Part shown: piece by piece, positions 37,489-46,412 of the stretch
Position numbering within the stretch: the first letter of the stretch is position 1
Layout: each line of letters opens with the position of its first letter
Source of the DNA: CAWATZ01 sp963784995
GTDB lineage: Bacteria > Planctomycetota > Planctomycetia > Gemmatales > Gemmataceae
Direction: 5' to 3'
Assembly (NCBI GenBank): GCA_963784995.1
Contig: CAWATZ010000014.1
Coordinates: 368,773-432,772 of the forward strand
Length of the DNA stretch: 64,000 bases
Program-made: the position numbers and the translations under genes
The notes under the pieces: generated by a model
The model's input: the letters and a program-made list of their open reading frames with translations, nothing else
Database searches by the model: none
What the model was told of the DNA's origin: nothing

Positions 37489-38307
37489 GAGGGAGATCTC
37501 CTGAGCCTGTGGGAGAAGGGGGTTCCAGTGCTGCCGCTTGCCGGCGGATGACGATGCGCCACCAGCAGCGCAGCAGGTCCAGAACGGCCTGGCCGACAAG
37601 TCCCCAGCGGGCACCCGTTGCCTTTCCGCCCCGGCGTGGGCGGTTCTCGACCGGCACCACGCCGATCCGGTAACCCAGGCGGCGAGCGCGGATGATGCGC
37701 TCGGCTTCCTGGAACGGTCCCCGGCTGCAGAGCGGAATCTGGAAAAGCTCCCGGCGAACCAGCTTGATGCTCCCGGCATCGTGGGTCCGCACACCGAACA
37801 GCACCAGGGGCAGCAGGTTGAACGCCTCGCTGATCAGCGCCCGCCGCAGGGTGTAATGTTTGACAACGCGCTTGCCGACCACCAGGTCAAAGCGGTCGCG
37901 CAGTTGCATCATTCGCAAACACTCAGCAGTCTTGCACTGTCCGTCGCTGCCATTGAGGAACACGTATCGGCCGCGGGCCGCGGCAAAGAGCGTGGCGCAG
38001 CGCCCGCGATTCCCCGATTGCGCTCGTGGCGCAGGACGCGGATGGTCAGCTCAGGGTGCTGCTGCTGGAACGTCTGGAGCAGAGCCAGGCTTCCATCGGT
38101 GCTGGCGTCATCGACCAGGACGAGTTCAGTGCGGAACGGGGCCGAAACCAGGGTGCGCAGGGCCTCGTCCAGGACTTCGGGCAGGGCTTGCTCCTCGTTG
38201 TAGACCGGCATGACCACGGACAGGTCCGGAGGCTCGTTCTGCGAAACGGCAGGCGGATCCAATGCGGGCTCGGAAACCGAGGAGCAACCGGCCAGCGAGA
38301 CATTCAT
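37475..38307 (-). CDS. Family 2 glycosyltransferase, one apparent frameshift
   Basis: Glycosyltransferase with a GT-A fold similar to dolichyl-phosphate mannose synthases. From ATG 38307 (GGAGG upstream) the N-terminal half reads LSVVMPVYNEEQALPE, ELVLVDDASTDGSL and RHERNRG, the classical nucleotide-sugar site. Near base 38000 one base is missing and the sequence continues in another frame as ATLFAAARGRYVFLNGSDGQ, the DxD-like metal site (N-G-S-D), then KLVRRELFQ and a C-terminal basic segment. With one added base the protein is 277 residues, a normal length. The start overlaps the ATP-grasp stop; the end overlaps the methyltransferase start. It probably makes a polyprenyl-linked sugar for the membrane enzymes nearby. 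Confidence 0.83.
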
Positions 38308-39257
38308 GCAAACACCTCCTGCCAGTAACGCATCATCAGCACGCCGGGCCGCGGCGCCAGGCCGCGGACCGGCTCGCCGCGGGCCAGCGCCACCAGCGCC
38401 GCGGGACCATTCATCCCCGCCTCGATGGAAAGCACGGTGCCGGCCCCGAAGCGGGCGTTGATCTCGAAGAACCGTGGGCCCTCCCTGGTGAGGAAGCACT
38501 GGACGTTGGCGGCCCCGATGATCGGCAGCCCTTCCACGATGCGCCGGGCCAGCGCGGTCAGCTCCTCGTCCGCGAAGGTCCGGCTGCGGTAGGCCTGACC
38601 GCTCTTGACCTCCAGCCGCAACCGGGGCGAGGCGGCCAGGAACTTGCCGTTCAGGTCGCTGATTGTATCGATCGTGACCTCGTCGCCGGTCGTGAACGGT
38701 TGCACGAGGGCGTCCGGCACCTTACGCAGGGCAACCTGATACTCGGCCAGGTTGTCGGCCCGGTAATTGTCCAGGCTGGCCCGCCCGCAGCGCGGCTTGA
38801 GGTAGACGGGAAACGGCAGCGCTCCCGGATCGAGCACGTCGGCGGTGCGCCAGGTCGGGATGGCCGGCACTCCCAGGCTGCGGAAGTAGTCGTGGGTCCT
38901 GTCCTTCTCGATGCACCGGCTGAGCGCTTTGCGCGGACTGATCACGACGCGGGTGCCGATTTCCCGCAGGGCAGCGGCGGCCCGGCACCAGCCCAGGAAC
39001 TCGTAATCGATGATGGGAATCACCAGGCCGATGCGGTACGTACGGCACAGGTCAAGCACGCGGGACTCGAACTCCTCGGACCGCGCCGGCGGCATGCGGA
39101 CGAAGTGGTCGCCCAGGTGAGCGCCGGCACAGTCGGGGTTCATGTCGCCCATGAACACCTCAATGCTCGAATCCCGGCTGGCACGCAGTCCCTTGAGGAC
39201 CGTGATGGCTGTGGTGGTGCCGGCGCCGGTGATCAGGATGCGCAGTGTGTCAGGCAT
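38304..39257 (-). CDS. ATP-grasp ligase (CarB-like)
   Basis: Soluble 317-residue ATP-grasp enzyme that forms a C-N or C-S bond through an acyl phosphate. An N-terminal Rossmann-like preATP domain (ILITGAGTTTAITVLKGL) is followed by the ATP-grasp fold: PVYLKPRCGRAS (first lysine), VQPFTTGDEVTIDT (hinge glutamates), and FFEINARFGAGTVLSIEAG (Mg-binding E-x-N-x-R). It lies between an aminotransferase and a glycosyltransferase, so ligation of an amino acid or acyl group to an amino sugar is plausible. It overlaps DegT by 8 bases and GT2 by 4. Confidence 0.88.
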   Translation of the reverse strand: MPDTLRILITGAGTTTAITVLKGLRASRDSSIEVFMGDMNPDCAGAHLGDHFVRMPPARSEEFESRVLDLCRTYRIGLVIPIIDYEFLGWCRAAAALREIGTRVVISPRKALSRCIEKDRTHDYFRSLGVPAIPTWRTADVLDPGALPFPVYLKPRCGRASLDNYRADNLAEYQVALRKVPDALVQPFTTGDEVTIDTISDLNGKFLAASPRLRLEVKSGQAYRSRTFADEELTALARRIVEGLPIIGAANVQCFLTREGPRFFEINARFGAGTVLSIEAGMNGPAALVALARGEPVRGLAPRPGVLMMRYWQEVFA

Positions 39258-40407
39258 AGACCACTCCGGCCAGTTCGTGCAGGACCTCAGCGGTGTACTC
39301 GATCGCCTCGTCGGACAGCTCGGGGAACATCGGCAGCGACAGGCAGTTCGCCATCAGGTCCTCGGCCACAGGGAAATCGCCCGGCTGATGGCCCAGGTGG
39401 GCGTAGGCCGGCTGGAACGGCACCGGAGTGGGGTAATGAACGCCGGTAGCGATGCCCCTCTCGGCCAGGGCCGCCCGCAGCTCGTCGCGTCCCTGCACGC
39501 CTGCGTGCGCTCCGGCCGGCAGGCCGGCCTGCGCTTTGGCCAGGACGACGTACAGGTGCCAGACGTGGGCCTCCGGCAGCGGCGCTTGCGGCAGGACCAG
39601 CCCGGGCAGGTCGGCGAGCAGCGCGTGATAGCGCTGGCTGTGCCGCCGGCGTGCGGCGTTCCAGGCGTCCAGGTGCGGCAGCTTGGCGTCGAGCACCGCT
39701 CCCTGAATCCCTTCCATGCGCATGTTGAAACCCAGCTCGACGTGGTGGTGCCGGCCCTGCTGGGCATGGTCGCGGAGACAGCGGATGCGCTGGGCAACCT
39801 CGGGATCATTGGTGACCACGCAGCCGCCCTCTCCGAAGGCCCCCAGGTTCTTGCCGGGGTAGAAGCTGAAACAGCCCGCCCGGCCAAACGTCCCGACCCG
39901 GCGTCCCTGGTATGTGGCTCCGTGGGCCTGGGCGGCGTCCTCGATGAGGCTGAGGTGATGGGCCTCGGCCAGCTGACACAGGGCCCCGAGGTCGGCAGCC
40001 TGGCCGTACAGGTGGACCGGCAGGATCGCCTTGGTGCGAGGCGTAATGGCTCGCTCGGCACGCTCCGGGTCCAGCGTCCAGGTGACGGGATCGACGTCCA
40101 CGAAGACCGGACGGGCGCCGACGTAGCTGATGGCCCAGCTGGTACTGATCCAGGTGGCGGGCGTGGTGATGACCTCGTCGCCGGTGCCGATGCCGCAGGC
40201 CAGCAGGGCCAGGTGCAGGGCGGAGGTGCCATTGTTCAGGCCGATGCAATCCTGGACTCCCAGGTACTCGGCAAAGTGCCTCTCAAAGCGTTCCACAGCC
40301 GGGCCGAGGATAAACTGGGACTCGGACAGGACCGGATTGAGGGCCGACTGCAATTCCGGCCAGATGGACCGATTCTGCGCCTTGAGATCCAGGAAAGGGA
40401 CTTGCAT
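39250..40407 (-). CDS. DegT/DnrJ/EryC1/StrS sugar aminotransferase
   Basis: PLP-dependent aminotransferase that converts a keto nucleotide sugar to an amino sugar. From ATG 40407 it is about 385 residues; TSALHLALLA holds the PLP phosphate contact, EDAAQAHGA (D157) the pyridine-nitrogen aspartate, and SFYPGKNLGA the Schiff-base lysine (K186). The next gene upstream is a Gfo/Idh dehydrogenase that could supply the 3-keto substrate, as in WbpB/WbpE-type UDP-2,3-diamino sugar pathways. A 45-bp palindromic element adds about 15 residues (KAQAGLPAGAHAGVQG) in the C-terminal domain, outside the catalytic motifs. Confidence 0.92.
   Translation of the reverse strand: MQVPFLDLKAQNRSIWPELQSALNPVLSESQFILGPAVERFERHFAEYLGVQDCIGLNNGTSALHLALLACGIGTGDEVITTPATWISTSWAISYVGARPVFVDVDPVTWTLDPERAERAITPRTKAILPVHLYGQAADLGALCQLAEAHHLSLIEDAAQAHGATYQGRRVGTFGRAGCFSFYPGKNLGAFGEGGCVVTNDPEVAQRIRCLRDHAQQGRHHHVELGFNMRMEGIQGAVLDAKLPHLDAWNAARRRHSQRYHALLADLPGLVLPQAPLPEAHVWHLYVVLAKAQAGLPAGAHAGVQGRDELRAALAERGIATGVHYPTPVPFQPAYAHLGHQPGDFPVAEDLMANCLSLPMFPELSDEAIEYTAEVLHELAGVVYA
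39492..39536 (-). repeat. 45-bp intragenic palindromic element, copy 3
   Basis: Third copy, about 43 of 45 bases identical to copies 1 and 2, read in the same frame as copy 1 (AQAGLPAGAHAGV) although the host proteins are unrelated. Confidence 0.85.
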
Positions 40408-40438
40408 TCGTGTTCTCCAGGGGAGCGGTTGTTCGCGC

Positions 40439-41452
40439 TCAGAGGGTGATCCGGCCACCCTGGGCCTTGATGCTGCGCTGGGCGGCGTCCAGGACGCGCA
40501 CCACCCGCAGACCGGCGGCCCCGTCCGCCAGCGGCGTGGTGCCTTTCTCGACGCATTCCAGGAAATGGGCGGCCACGCTGCGGAGCGGCTCGGACCGCGG
40601 GACGTAGGGAGAGTGGACGTCGCCGGTGCGGTAGTCGATCAGGAAGCGCCGGCGGTCCTCCAGGTTGTCCTTGCGGACGATCACGCCGCTGTCGTAGATC
40701 TTGATCAGCTCTTCCGGGTGCAGGTCGTTGTAAATCAGGCTCTTCTTGCTGCCGCAGATCATGAAATAGCGGATCTTCACCGGCGACAGCCAGTTGACGT
40801 GGAAGTTGGCAATCAGGCTGCCGCCGAAGTCGAGATTGAGGTAGGCCACGTCCTCCTGGTCCTGACCGCCGTGACAGGCCCCGAAGGCGGCAATGCTGCG
40901 CGGCAGCCGGCCCAGCAGATAGTCGAGGATCGACAGGTCGTGAGGCGCCAGGTCCCAGACGACGTTGACGTCGCGGCGGAACAGCCCCAGGTTGATGCGC
41001 ACGCCATCGATGAACAGCAGCTTGCCCAGCTCCTCGGCCTCGAGGATCTGCTTGATTTTCTGGACCGCCGGGCTGAAGACGTAAACGTGGTCCACCATCA
41101 GGACCAGCCCCTTGGACCGGGCCAGGTCGATCAGCTCCTCCGCCTCCTCGACGTTGGAGGTGAGCGGCTTCTCCACCAGCACCGACTTGCCGGCCAGCAG
41201 GGCGGCCTTGGCCAGCGGATAGTGCGTGGCCACGGGCGTGGCAATGACCACGGCATCGACGTCGGGATCGTTGAACACCGCCTGCGGATCGGTCACCACC
41301 TTGACCGAGGGGTAACTGAGGGCGATTGCCTCGGCCTGTTTGCTATCCCGATCACAGCAGACGCGCAGCCGGGCGCCGGCCACCGCGTGGAAGTTGCGGA
41401 CCAGCTGCGGTCCCCAGTAGCCCAGACCGATCACGGCGATGCCTTTGAGCAC
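40439..41452 (-). CDS. Gfo/Idh/MocA-family sugar dehydrogenase
   Basis: NAD(P)-dependent sugar oxidoreductase of 337 residues. The N-terminal Rossmann motif is AVIGLGYWGPQLVRNF, IATPVATHYPLA is typical, and LVEKPLT carries the conserved EKP lysine; VDHVYVFSP follows, with the catalytic His expected in the C-terminal sheet domain (around DLAPHDLSILD). It resembles UDP-N-acetylglucosamine/glucuronate 3-dehydrogenases (WlbA/WbpB type). It is 31 bases upstream of the aminotransferase, with which it would form a two-step keto/amino exchange on a nucleotide sugar. Confidence 0.9.
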   Translation of the reverse strand: MLKGIAVIGLGYWGPQLVRNFHAVAGARLRVCCDRDSKQAEAIALSYPSVKVVTDPQAVFNDPDVDAVVIATPVATHYPLAKAALLAGKSVLVEKPLTSNVEEAEELIDLARSKGLVLMVDHVYVFSPAVQKIKQILEAEELGKLLFIDGVRINLGLFRRDVNVVWDLAPHDLSILDYLLGRLPRSIAAFGACHGGQDQEDVAYLNLDFGGSLIANFHVNWLSPVKIRYFMICGSKKSLIYNDLHPEELIKIYDSGVIVRKDNLEDRRRFLIDYRTGDVHSPYVPRSEPLRSVAAHFLECVEKGTTPLADGAAGLRVVRVLDAAQRSIKAQGGRITL

Positions 41453-41528
41453 GGTTGCATTCTCCCCGATGACAGCGGCGGACCAGGTTCACCAGGCCCG
41501 CCTCGTGGACCTGTGGGGCCTGCGACAA

Positions 41529-42992
41529 TCAACTATAGAACACGTTTTTTGCCTCAGCAGAAAAAGAAGGCTGCCACGTTCTTGCCGGAAAGGAAACTGT
41601 CTCGCCCGCAGCAGAATCGCTCTTCAGCCAGCAGGTCAGGGCCAGGACGCTGAGTGCGCCCAGGACCAGCCAGGAGCGCAGTAAATTGGCCACGTACAGC
41701 GGCACGAAGTGCTGTCCCATCTGCCCAGCCACCAGACCCAGAAGCACCAGGGCGAGCGCCTGCTGGCTCGCCCTGTCCGGCCGGCACAGCACCGGCAGCA
41801 TCAGGGCCAGTGGGGCGAGCAGCATCACGTCCACGTAGCCCCAGCGGTGCGGCAGGCAGAATTCCGTGTCCAGGGTCAGCACGACCATCAGGGCAAGGGC
41901 TTCGCCCCACGGCGGGCGAACCGGCTGCGTCAGCAGCCGGGTCTCGTCGTAACCCGGCAGTTGACGCAGCCGGTTCGCCCGGAACCAGAGTACCACCAGG
42001 AGAGTCGCTCCCAGAAGCAGCATCAGCGCCTTGCTGAGCCGTCCCAGGTCCAGGTGCGGCAGGCCCGCACGTTGCCGTACGGATTCGTACAGGACCGCAA
42101 CCGAGCTGCTCTCGACGTTCGTCAGGGAGCGGCTAAAATCAAATCCCTCTGCCACGGTCGGATGTTCGGCCCAGGCAATGTCTGGCATCGTGTCGCCGGC
42201 CCAGATCGAGCGGTAATACTGCTCGCCCATCGCCAGGTAACTCGGCCAGGTGCTGGCGGGCATGAACGGCAGCGTGACCAGCACGCCAACCGCGAACGTG
42301 CCAATCAGGCTCGTCGCCGTTCGCCAGCGGCGGAGGACCAGGAAGGCCGGGGCAAACAGGAGCATGTTCGGGCGCAGCAGGGCCAGGATGCCCAGGGCCA
42401 GGCCGCCGGCAACGGAATCGAGCTGCCGCTTCCGGCAGAAGTGGACAGCCAGGCTCAGGGCAAGCAGGTGCAGCACGTAGACCTGGCCGCGCTCCACGTG
42501 CAACCGCCAGACGTCGCTGACGACCAGGAACAGCACCGCCCCCAGCAGGAAGAACACGCGCTGCCGGTGCAGGGGGATCGCTCGGACCAACAGAGCGACA
42601 CTGGCCAGCAAGGCCAGCCATTCGCACGTCCAGGAGATCAGCTTCTGGGTGGCGTAGGGCAGGGGGGCAATGGCCGCGTACAGGCAGAGCGTCGGCGGCG
42701 GCACGGTGAGCCGATGGACCTTGGCCTCGTGAACGGGGTCGAGCCATTGCTCCGGCATCCCGTGCTGCCAGAGAAAGGTGTAGGGATCGTGACCGGCCAG
42801 CATCACGCGGGCACCGACCACGCGGTTGCGGAGGTCGGCGCCGCAGTCGCAGCGGACGTCGATGAAGGTGAGGAAGGCGACGAGCAGGGTCAGCAGGGCG
42901 CCGACCCGCAGGCAGGTCACTTCCAGAGGGGACAGCTGGGTTCGGTCGAGACCGAACAGGCGGCAAGGCCAGGGGGAGGGGGAGGAGGTCAT
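41529..42992 (-). CDS. GT87-like (DUF2029) membrane glycosyltransferase
   Basis: Polytopic protein of 487 residues with about ten helices, resembling GT-C family 87 polyprenyl-phosphate-mannose-dependent mannosyltransferases. Visible family traits are the acidic first loop (DVRCDCGADLRNRVVGARVMLAGHDPYTFLW), PPPTLCLYAAIAPLPYA, and GLALGILALLRPNMLLFAPAFLVLRRW, with the PN-containing helix common to GT87. It lies 24 bases after the FAD oxidoreductase and 76 bases before the Gfo/Idh gene. Family assignment is by pattern only and could be another GT-C family. Confidence 0.78.
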   Translation of the reverse strand: MTSSPSPWPCRLFGLDRTQLSPLEVTCLRVGALLTLLVAFLTFIDVRCDCGADLRNRVVGARVMLAGHDPYTFLWQHGMPEQWLDPVHEAKVHRLTVPPPTLCLYAAIAPLPYATQKLISWTCEWLALLASVALLVRAIPLHRQRVFFLLGAVLFLVVSDVWRLHVERGQVYVLHLLALSLAVHFCRKRQLDSVAGGLALGILALLRPNMLLFAPAFLVLRRWRTATSLIGTFAVGVLVTLPFMPASTWPSYLAMGEQYYRSIWAGDTMPDIAWAEHPTVAEGFDFSRSLTNVESSSVAVLYESVRQRAGLPHLDLGRLSKALMLLLGATLLVVLWFRANRLRQLPGYDETRLLTQPVRPPWGEALALMVVLTLDTEFCLPHRWGYVDVMLLAPLALMLPVLCRPDRASQQALALVLLGLVAGQMGQHFVPLYVANLLRSWLVLGALSVLALTCWLKSDSAAGETVSFPARTWQPSFSAEAKNVFYS

Positions 42993-43016
42993 GGCCAGCG
43001 TTCGGGTTTCCAGGGG

Positions 43017-44474
43017 TTACACGGCCACCGGTTCCGGCGAGGCAACCGCGGCAGTGGGACGGACCAGACCCGTCCGGGCAATGGCAGTCGCTTCCTGGTA
43101 GGTCGTGTCGGTGTTGACCGCCCACAGGTCGTGTCCGCAATCTTCCAGGACGTTCTCGGCCGCCAGGACGCCCATCAGGATGCTGTGGTCCTGGTTGTTG
43201 TACTTGAACGAGCCGTAGCGCCCGATCGCCTGGAGGTTGTGGTACTGCCGCAGATGGGCAATGACCGGCTCCAGGTGCCGCTTGTAGCCGTGCTCGTAGA
43301 TCGGGTAGCAGCGGCGGATGCGCTCGACGTGCCCGGCCAGGACCGGGGCGTTGCCCAGCAAGCCGGTCGAGGCCATCTCGCGGGTGGCCCGCGCGATCAG
43401 GGCGTCGCTGTCCTCCTGCCACAGGGCATCCTCGTCGTCGCACCAGTACTCCAGGGCCAGGATCGTGTTGGGCGAGTCGCCGTGCAGCTCGGGGGCCCAG
43501 TTGCGGAAGTTGGTCACGCGCCCCACGCCCAGTTCCGGCGAATGCACGTAGAGCCACTGGTCGCGGAACAGCCCGCTCCCCTGGACGTGCAGATAGACCA
43601 GCAGCGTGTTGCGGAAGCGCAGGGCCTGGACGCCCTTGCGAACGTCCTCGGGGAGCTGGTCCAGACCGCGGACCAGAAGCGTCAGTGGCATGGTCGAGAT
43701 CACGTGATCGAACGGGAAGACGGTGCCGTCGGCCAGCTCGATGCCGTTCACCTGCCGGTCCTCGTGGGCAATGCGGCGAACCGGGCAGTCGAGGTGCACG
43801 TGTCCGCCCATCTCCTGGATCCGGCTGGCCATGCGCTCGTAAATCATGCCGGTGCCGCCGGTCGGGTAGGCGAACTGATCGACGAGGGTCTTGTGCCTGT
43901 TTCTGCCCAGGCCCAGGGCCGCCTTGACCGCCTCGCCCAGCGAGAACTTCTTGATTCGCTGGGCGGCGAAGTCGGCGTCGAGGGCGTCGCAGGGGATGCC
44001 CCACAACTTCTCGCTGTAGGACTTGAAGAACATCTCGAACAGACGCCGGCCAAAGCGGCCGACCACCCAGGACTCGAAGGTTTCGTCGTCCTCCGGTCCA
44101 TAGGAGGGGCGCAGCTGCTCTTTGAGGTAGCTGGCGACACAGCGAGCGGCCTGGAGGACGCCCATGTTCCACAGGGCATTGGCCGGCTTGAGCGGGTAGT
44201 GGAAGAACCGTCGGCGGTAGTAGATGCGCGTCAGCCGATCGACCATGTGGTAATCGTCGCCGACGATCTCCAGCCAGAGTTCGTTGACGCGCCGGTCGGT
44301 GCTGAAGAAGCGATGCGGTCCCAGATCGACCTTCTGACCCCACAGCTCGAAGGTGCGCGACAGGCCGCCGACCGTCGGCCCCGCCTCGAAGACCTCGACT
44401 GCGGCGCCGGCCTTGGCCAGCTGGTAGGCAGCGGTGATCCCGGCTGGCCCGGCCCCGATGACTGCGACGCGCAT
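43017..44474 (-). CDS. FAD-dependent UDP-galactopyranose mutase-like oxidoreductase
   Basis: Intact 485-residue flavoprotein and paralogue of the frameshifted gene at 30484-32032. The FAD motif is VIGAGPAGITAAYQL, then GGLSRTFELWGQKVDLGPHRFFS, the GLSR/GPHxF signature of NAD(P)-binding UDP-galactopyranose mutase-like enzymes; the FAD-contacting C-terminal motif is AIGRYGSFKYNNQDHSILMGV. Two copies at opposite ends of the glycan region suggest either a ring-contracting mutase step or redox modification of a lipid-linked sugar. It is first in the minus-strand operon and is divergent from UbiA, so a promoter probably lies in 44475-44740. Confidence 0.88.
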   Translation of the reverse strand: MRVAVIGAGPAGITAAYQLAKAGAAVEVFEAGPTVGGLSRTFELWGQKVDLGPHRFFSTDRRVNELWLEIVGDDYHMVDRLTRIYYRRRFFHYPLKPANALWNMGVLQAARCVASYLKEQLRPSYGPEDDETFESWVVGRFGRRLFEMFFKSYSEKLWGIPCDALDADFAAQRIKKFSLGEAVKAALGLGRNRHKTLVDQFAYPTGGTGMIYERMASRIQEMGGHVHLDCPVRRIAHEDRQVNGIELADGTVFPFDHVISTMPLTLLVRGLDQLPEDVRKGVQALRFRNTLLVYLHVQGSGLFRDQWLYVHSPELGVGRVTNFRNWAPELHGDSPNTILALEYWCDDEDALWQEDSDALIARATREMASTGLLGNAPVLAGHVERIRRCYPIYEHGYKRHLEPVIAHLRQYHNLQAIGRYGSFKYNNQDHSILMGVLAAENVLEDCGHDLWAVNTDTTYQEATAIARTGLVRPTAAVASPEPVAV

Positions 44475-44740
44475 GGATTCGCCTCACGAGCTGCCCGAGG
44501 AGGGCTGCTGGGATCAGGGGAGGGAAGGGCCGGACGGATGGCTTCCCGAGGTGGCAAGTGCGCCGTTCCTCAAGGCAAATCTGGGATACAAAACGAGCCA
44601 AGGCAAATCGATCGCGCTCGTTTGCGGAGACTCGCGCCTCTTTGGGGCAGCGTTATGGAGACAGCGGTCCCCGCGGTTGCTAGGACATCAGGCAGACGCG
44701 GTTGGTGCTGCTTGGGCAATTTCCCTGAGGGGCCCTCTCC

Positions 44741-45643
44741 ATGTTCCAGGCCATGCGGTCGCTGCTGGAGCTGATCCGGTTCAGTCATACGATCTTCGCG
44801 CTTCCCTTTGCCCTGACCAGTGCCGCCCTGGCCTGGAGCAAGGCAGGCTTTCACTGGACCCAGCTGCTCGGCATCCTGCTGTGCATGGTCTTCGCCCGCA
44901 GCGCCGCGATGGCTTTCAACCGCCTGGCCGACCGCCGCTTCGACGCCAGGAATCCGCGCACCGCCGGCCGGCACCTGCCTGCCGGTAAGCTCGGTGTGGG
45001 GACCGTGTGGCTATTCACCATCGTCTGCTCCCTGGGTTTCATCGCCTCGACGCTGCTGTTCCTGCCCGCGAACCCCTGGCCGCTGTATCTCTCGGTCCCG
45101 GTGCTGCTGTTCGTCTGCGCCTACTCACTGACGAAGCGGTTCACGGCCCTGTCGCATTTCTGGCTGGGCGCGTCGCTGCTGCTGGCCCCGCTGGCGGCGT
45201 GGATCGCCATCCGGGGGCTCGGCGATCCGGCCGACCTGAAGGTGCCGCTGGTCCTTGGCGGGGCGGTCCTGTTCTGGGTGGCGGGATTTGACATCCTCTA
45301 CGCCTGCCAGGACGTGGACTTCGATCGGAAGGCCGGGTTACGCAGCGTCCCGGCAGCGCTGGGCGTAGTGGCAAGTCTCCGCCTGGCGGCGCTGTGCCAT
45401 CTGGTCATGCTGGGGCTGCTGACTTTGCTCTGGTGGGTGGGTCAGCCGGAACTGGGGTGGATCTACCTGGCGGGTCTGGTTGCGGTGGCGCTGCTGCTGG
45501 TGTACGAGCACTCGCTGGTCCGACCGGATGACCTGAGCCGGGTCAACCAGGCGTTCTTCCAGGTCAATGGGATCATCAGTGTGGGGATGTTCCTGGTGGT
45601 GCTGCTGCAACTGGCGGTTGGGGCTGTGACTGGACCGAGGTGA
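44741..45643 (+). CDS. UbiA-family prenyltransferase (MqnP/4-hydroxybenzoate type)
   Basis: Integral-membrane aromatic prenyltransferase of 300 residues and about nine helices. The two Mg-diphosphate motifs are NRLADRRFDARNPRT (NxxxDxxxD) and DILYACQDVDFDRKAG (DxxxDxxxD), and YSLTKRFTALSHFWLG is the third family block. This pattern matches 4-hydroxybenzoate polyprenyltransferases and the MqnP enzyme of the futalosine menaquinone route, which planctomycetes commonly use. AGGGG stands eight bases before ATG 44741. It is apparently monocistronic or leads into the SGNH gene 80 bases on. Confidence 0.9.
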   Translation: MFQAMRSLLELIRFSHTIFALPFALTSAALAWSKAGFHWTQLLGILLCMVFARSAAMAFNRLADRRFDARNPRTAGRHLPAGKLGVGTVWLFTIVCSLGFIASTLLFLPANPWPLYLSVPVLLFVCAYSLTKRFTALSHFWLGASLLLAPLAAWIAIRGLGDPADLKVPLVLGGAVLFWVAGFDILYACQDVDFDRKAGLRSVPAALGVVASLRLAALCHLVMLGLLTLLWWVGQPELGWIYLAGLVAVALLLVYEHSLVRPDDLSRVNQAFFQVNGIISVGMFLVVLLQLAVGAVTGPR

Positions 45644-45723
45644 GATGGCACCATCTTGAACGTCGCGCGGCAAATCATGAAAATGAAGCGAGGATAGACC
45701 GCGTCACGCAAGGAACCTCGGCA

Positions 45724-46353
45724 ATGGGCCACATCATTCTTCTTGGCGATTCAATCTTCGACAACGCCCGCTACGTCCCCGATCGACCTCCCGTGATCGA
45801 GCAGGTCCGTCGCGGCTTGCCGGCCGGCTGGAAGGCAACGCTGCTGGCCATTGATGGGCACGTCACCACGGATGTCCTCGACCAGCTCGCTCGCCTGCCG
45901 GACGACAGCACGCACCTGGTCGTCAGCGTTGGCGGCAACGATGCCCTGGGCGAAAGCCTGATCTTGCAAGAGCCGGCCTGCACCGTGGGCGAGGCCCTGG
46001 AAGGTGTCCACGGCGTTCAGACGCGCTTTCGTGACAGCTACCGCAGCATGCTCCAGGGCGTTCTGGCCCTCGGCAAGCCGACCACGCTTTGCACGGTGTA
46101 CGATGCGGTTCCGGGCCTCGGCAACGCGGAGCGAACCGCTCTCGGGGCCTTCAACGAGGTGATCCTCCGCAGCGCATTCCAGGCCCGGTTGCCGGTGATC
46201 GACCTCCGCCTGGTCTGCACCCACAAGGATGACTACTCGCCCCTGTCGCCGATCGAACCCTCGCATCTGGGTGGCGCCAAGATCGCCCGTGTGATCGTCG
46301 AAGTGGCGACAGGGCACGACTTTACCCGGCCGCACTCAGTTGTTTACTGCTGA
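45724..46353 (+). CDS. SGNH/GDSL-family hydrolase
   Basis: Soluble 209-residue esterase/lipase-like hydrolase. Block I is ILLGDSIFDN (catalytic Ser), block III VSVGGNDAL (oxyanion Asn), and block V is SPIEPSHLGG with the probable catalytic His (family D-x-x-H has become E-P-S-H). No signal peptide is seen, so it is likely cytosolic. The start at 45724 is chosen because the preceding codons lack family sequence. It may deacylate small esters; the substrate is unknown. Confidence 0.88.
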   Translation: MGHIILLGDSIFDNARYVPDRPPVIEQVRRGLPAGWKATLLAIDGHVTTDVLDQLARLPDDSTHLVVSVGGNDALGESLILQEPACTVGEALEGVHGVQTRFRDSYRSMLQGVLALGKPTTLCTVYDAVPGLGNAERTALGAFNEVILRSAFQARLPVIDLRLVCTHKDDYSPLSPIEPSHLGGAKIARVIVEVATGHDFTRPHSVVYC

Positions 46354-46360
46354 TATTACT

Positions 46361-46385
46361 CCCCTCTCCCCGCTGGGGAGAGGGG
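46361..46385. repeat. Solo CCCCTCTCCCC/GGGGAGAGGGG palindrome
   Basis: An 11-bp-arm palindrome between the SGNH and peptidase genes; it matches the palindromic core of the units at 24606-24762. Confidence 0.85.
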
Positions 46386-46412
46386 AATACCCAAGAACCA
46401 AGGACTCCCCCG

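Noticed and set aside
41709..44774. A ~1,020-codon plus-strand open frame across GT87-like and FAD genes
   Set aside because: Covers two intact minus-strand enzymes with catalytic motifs; no domains of its own.
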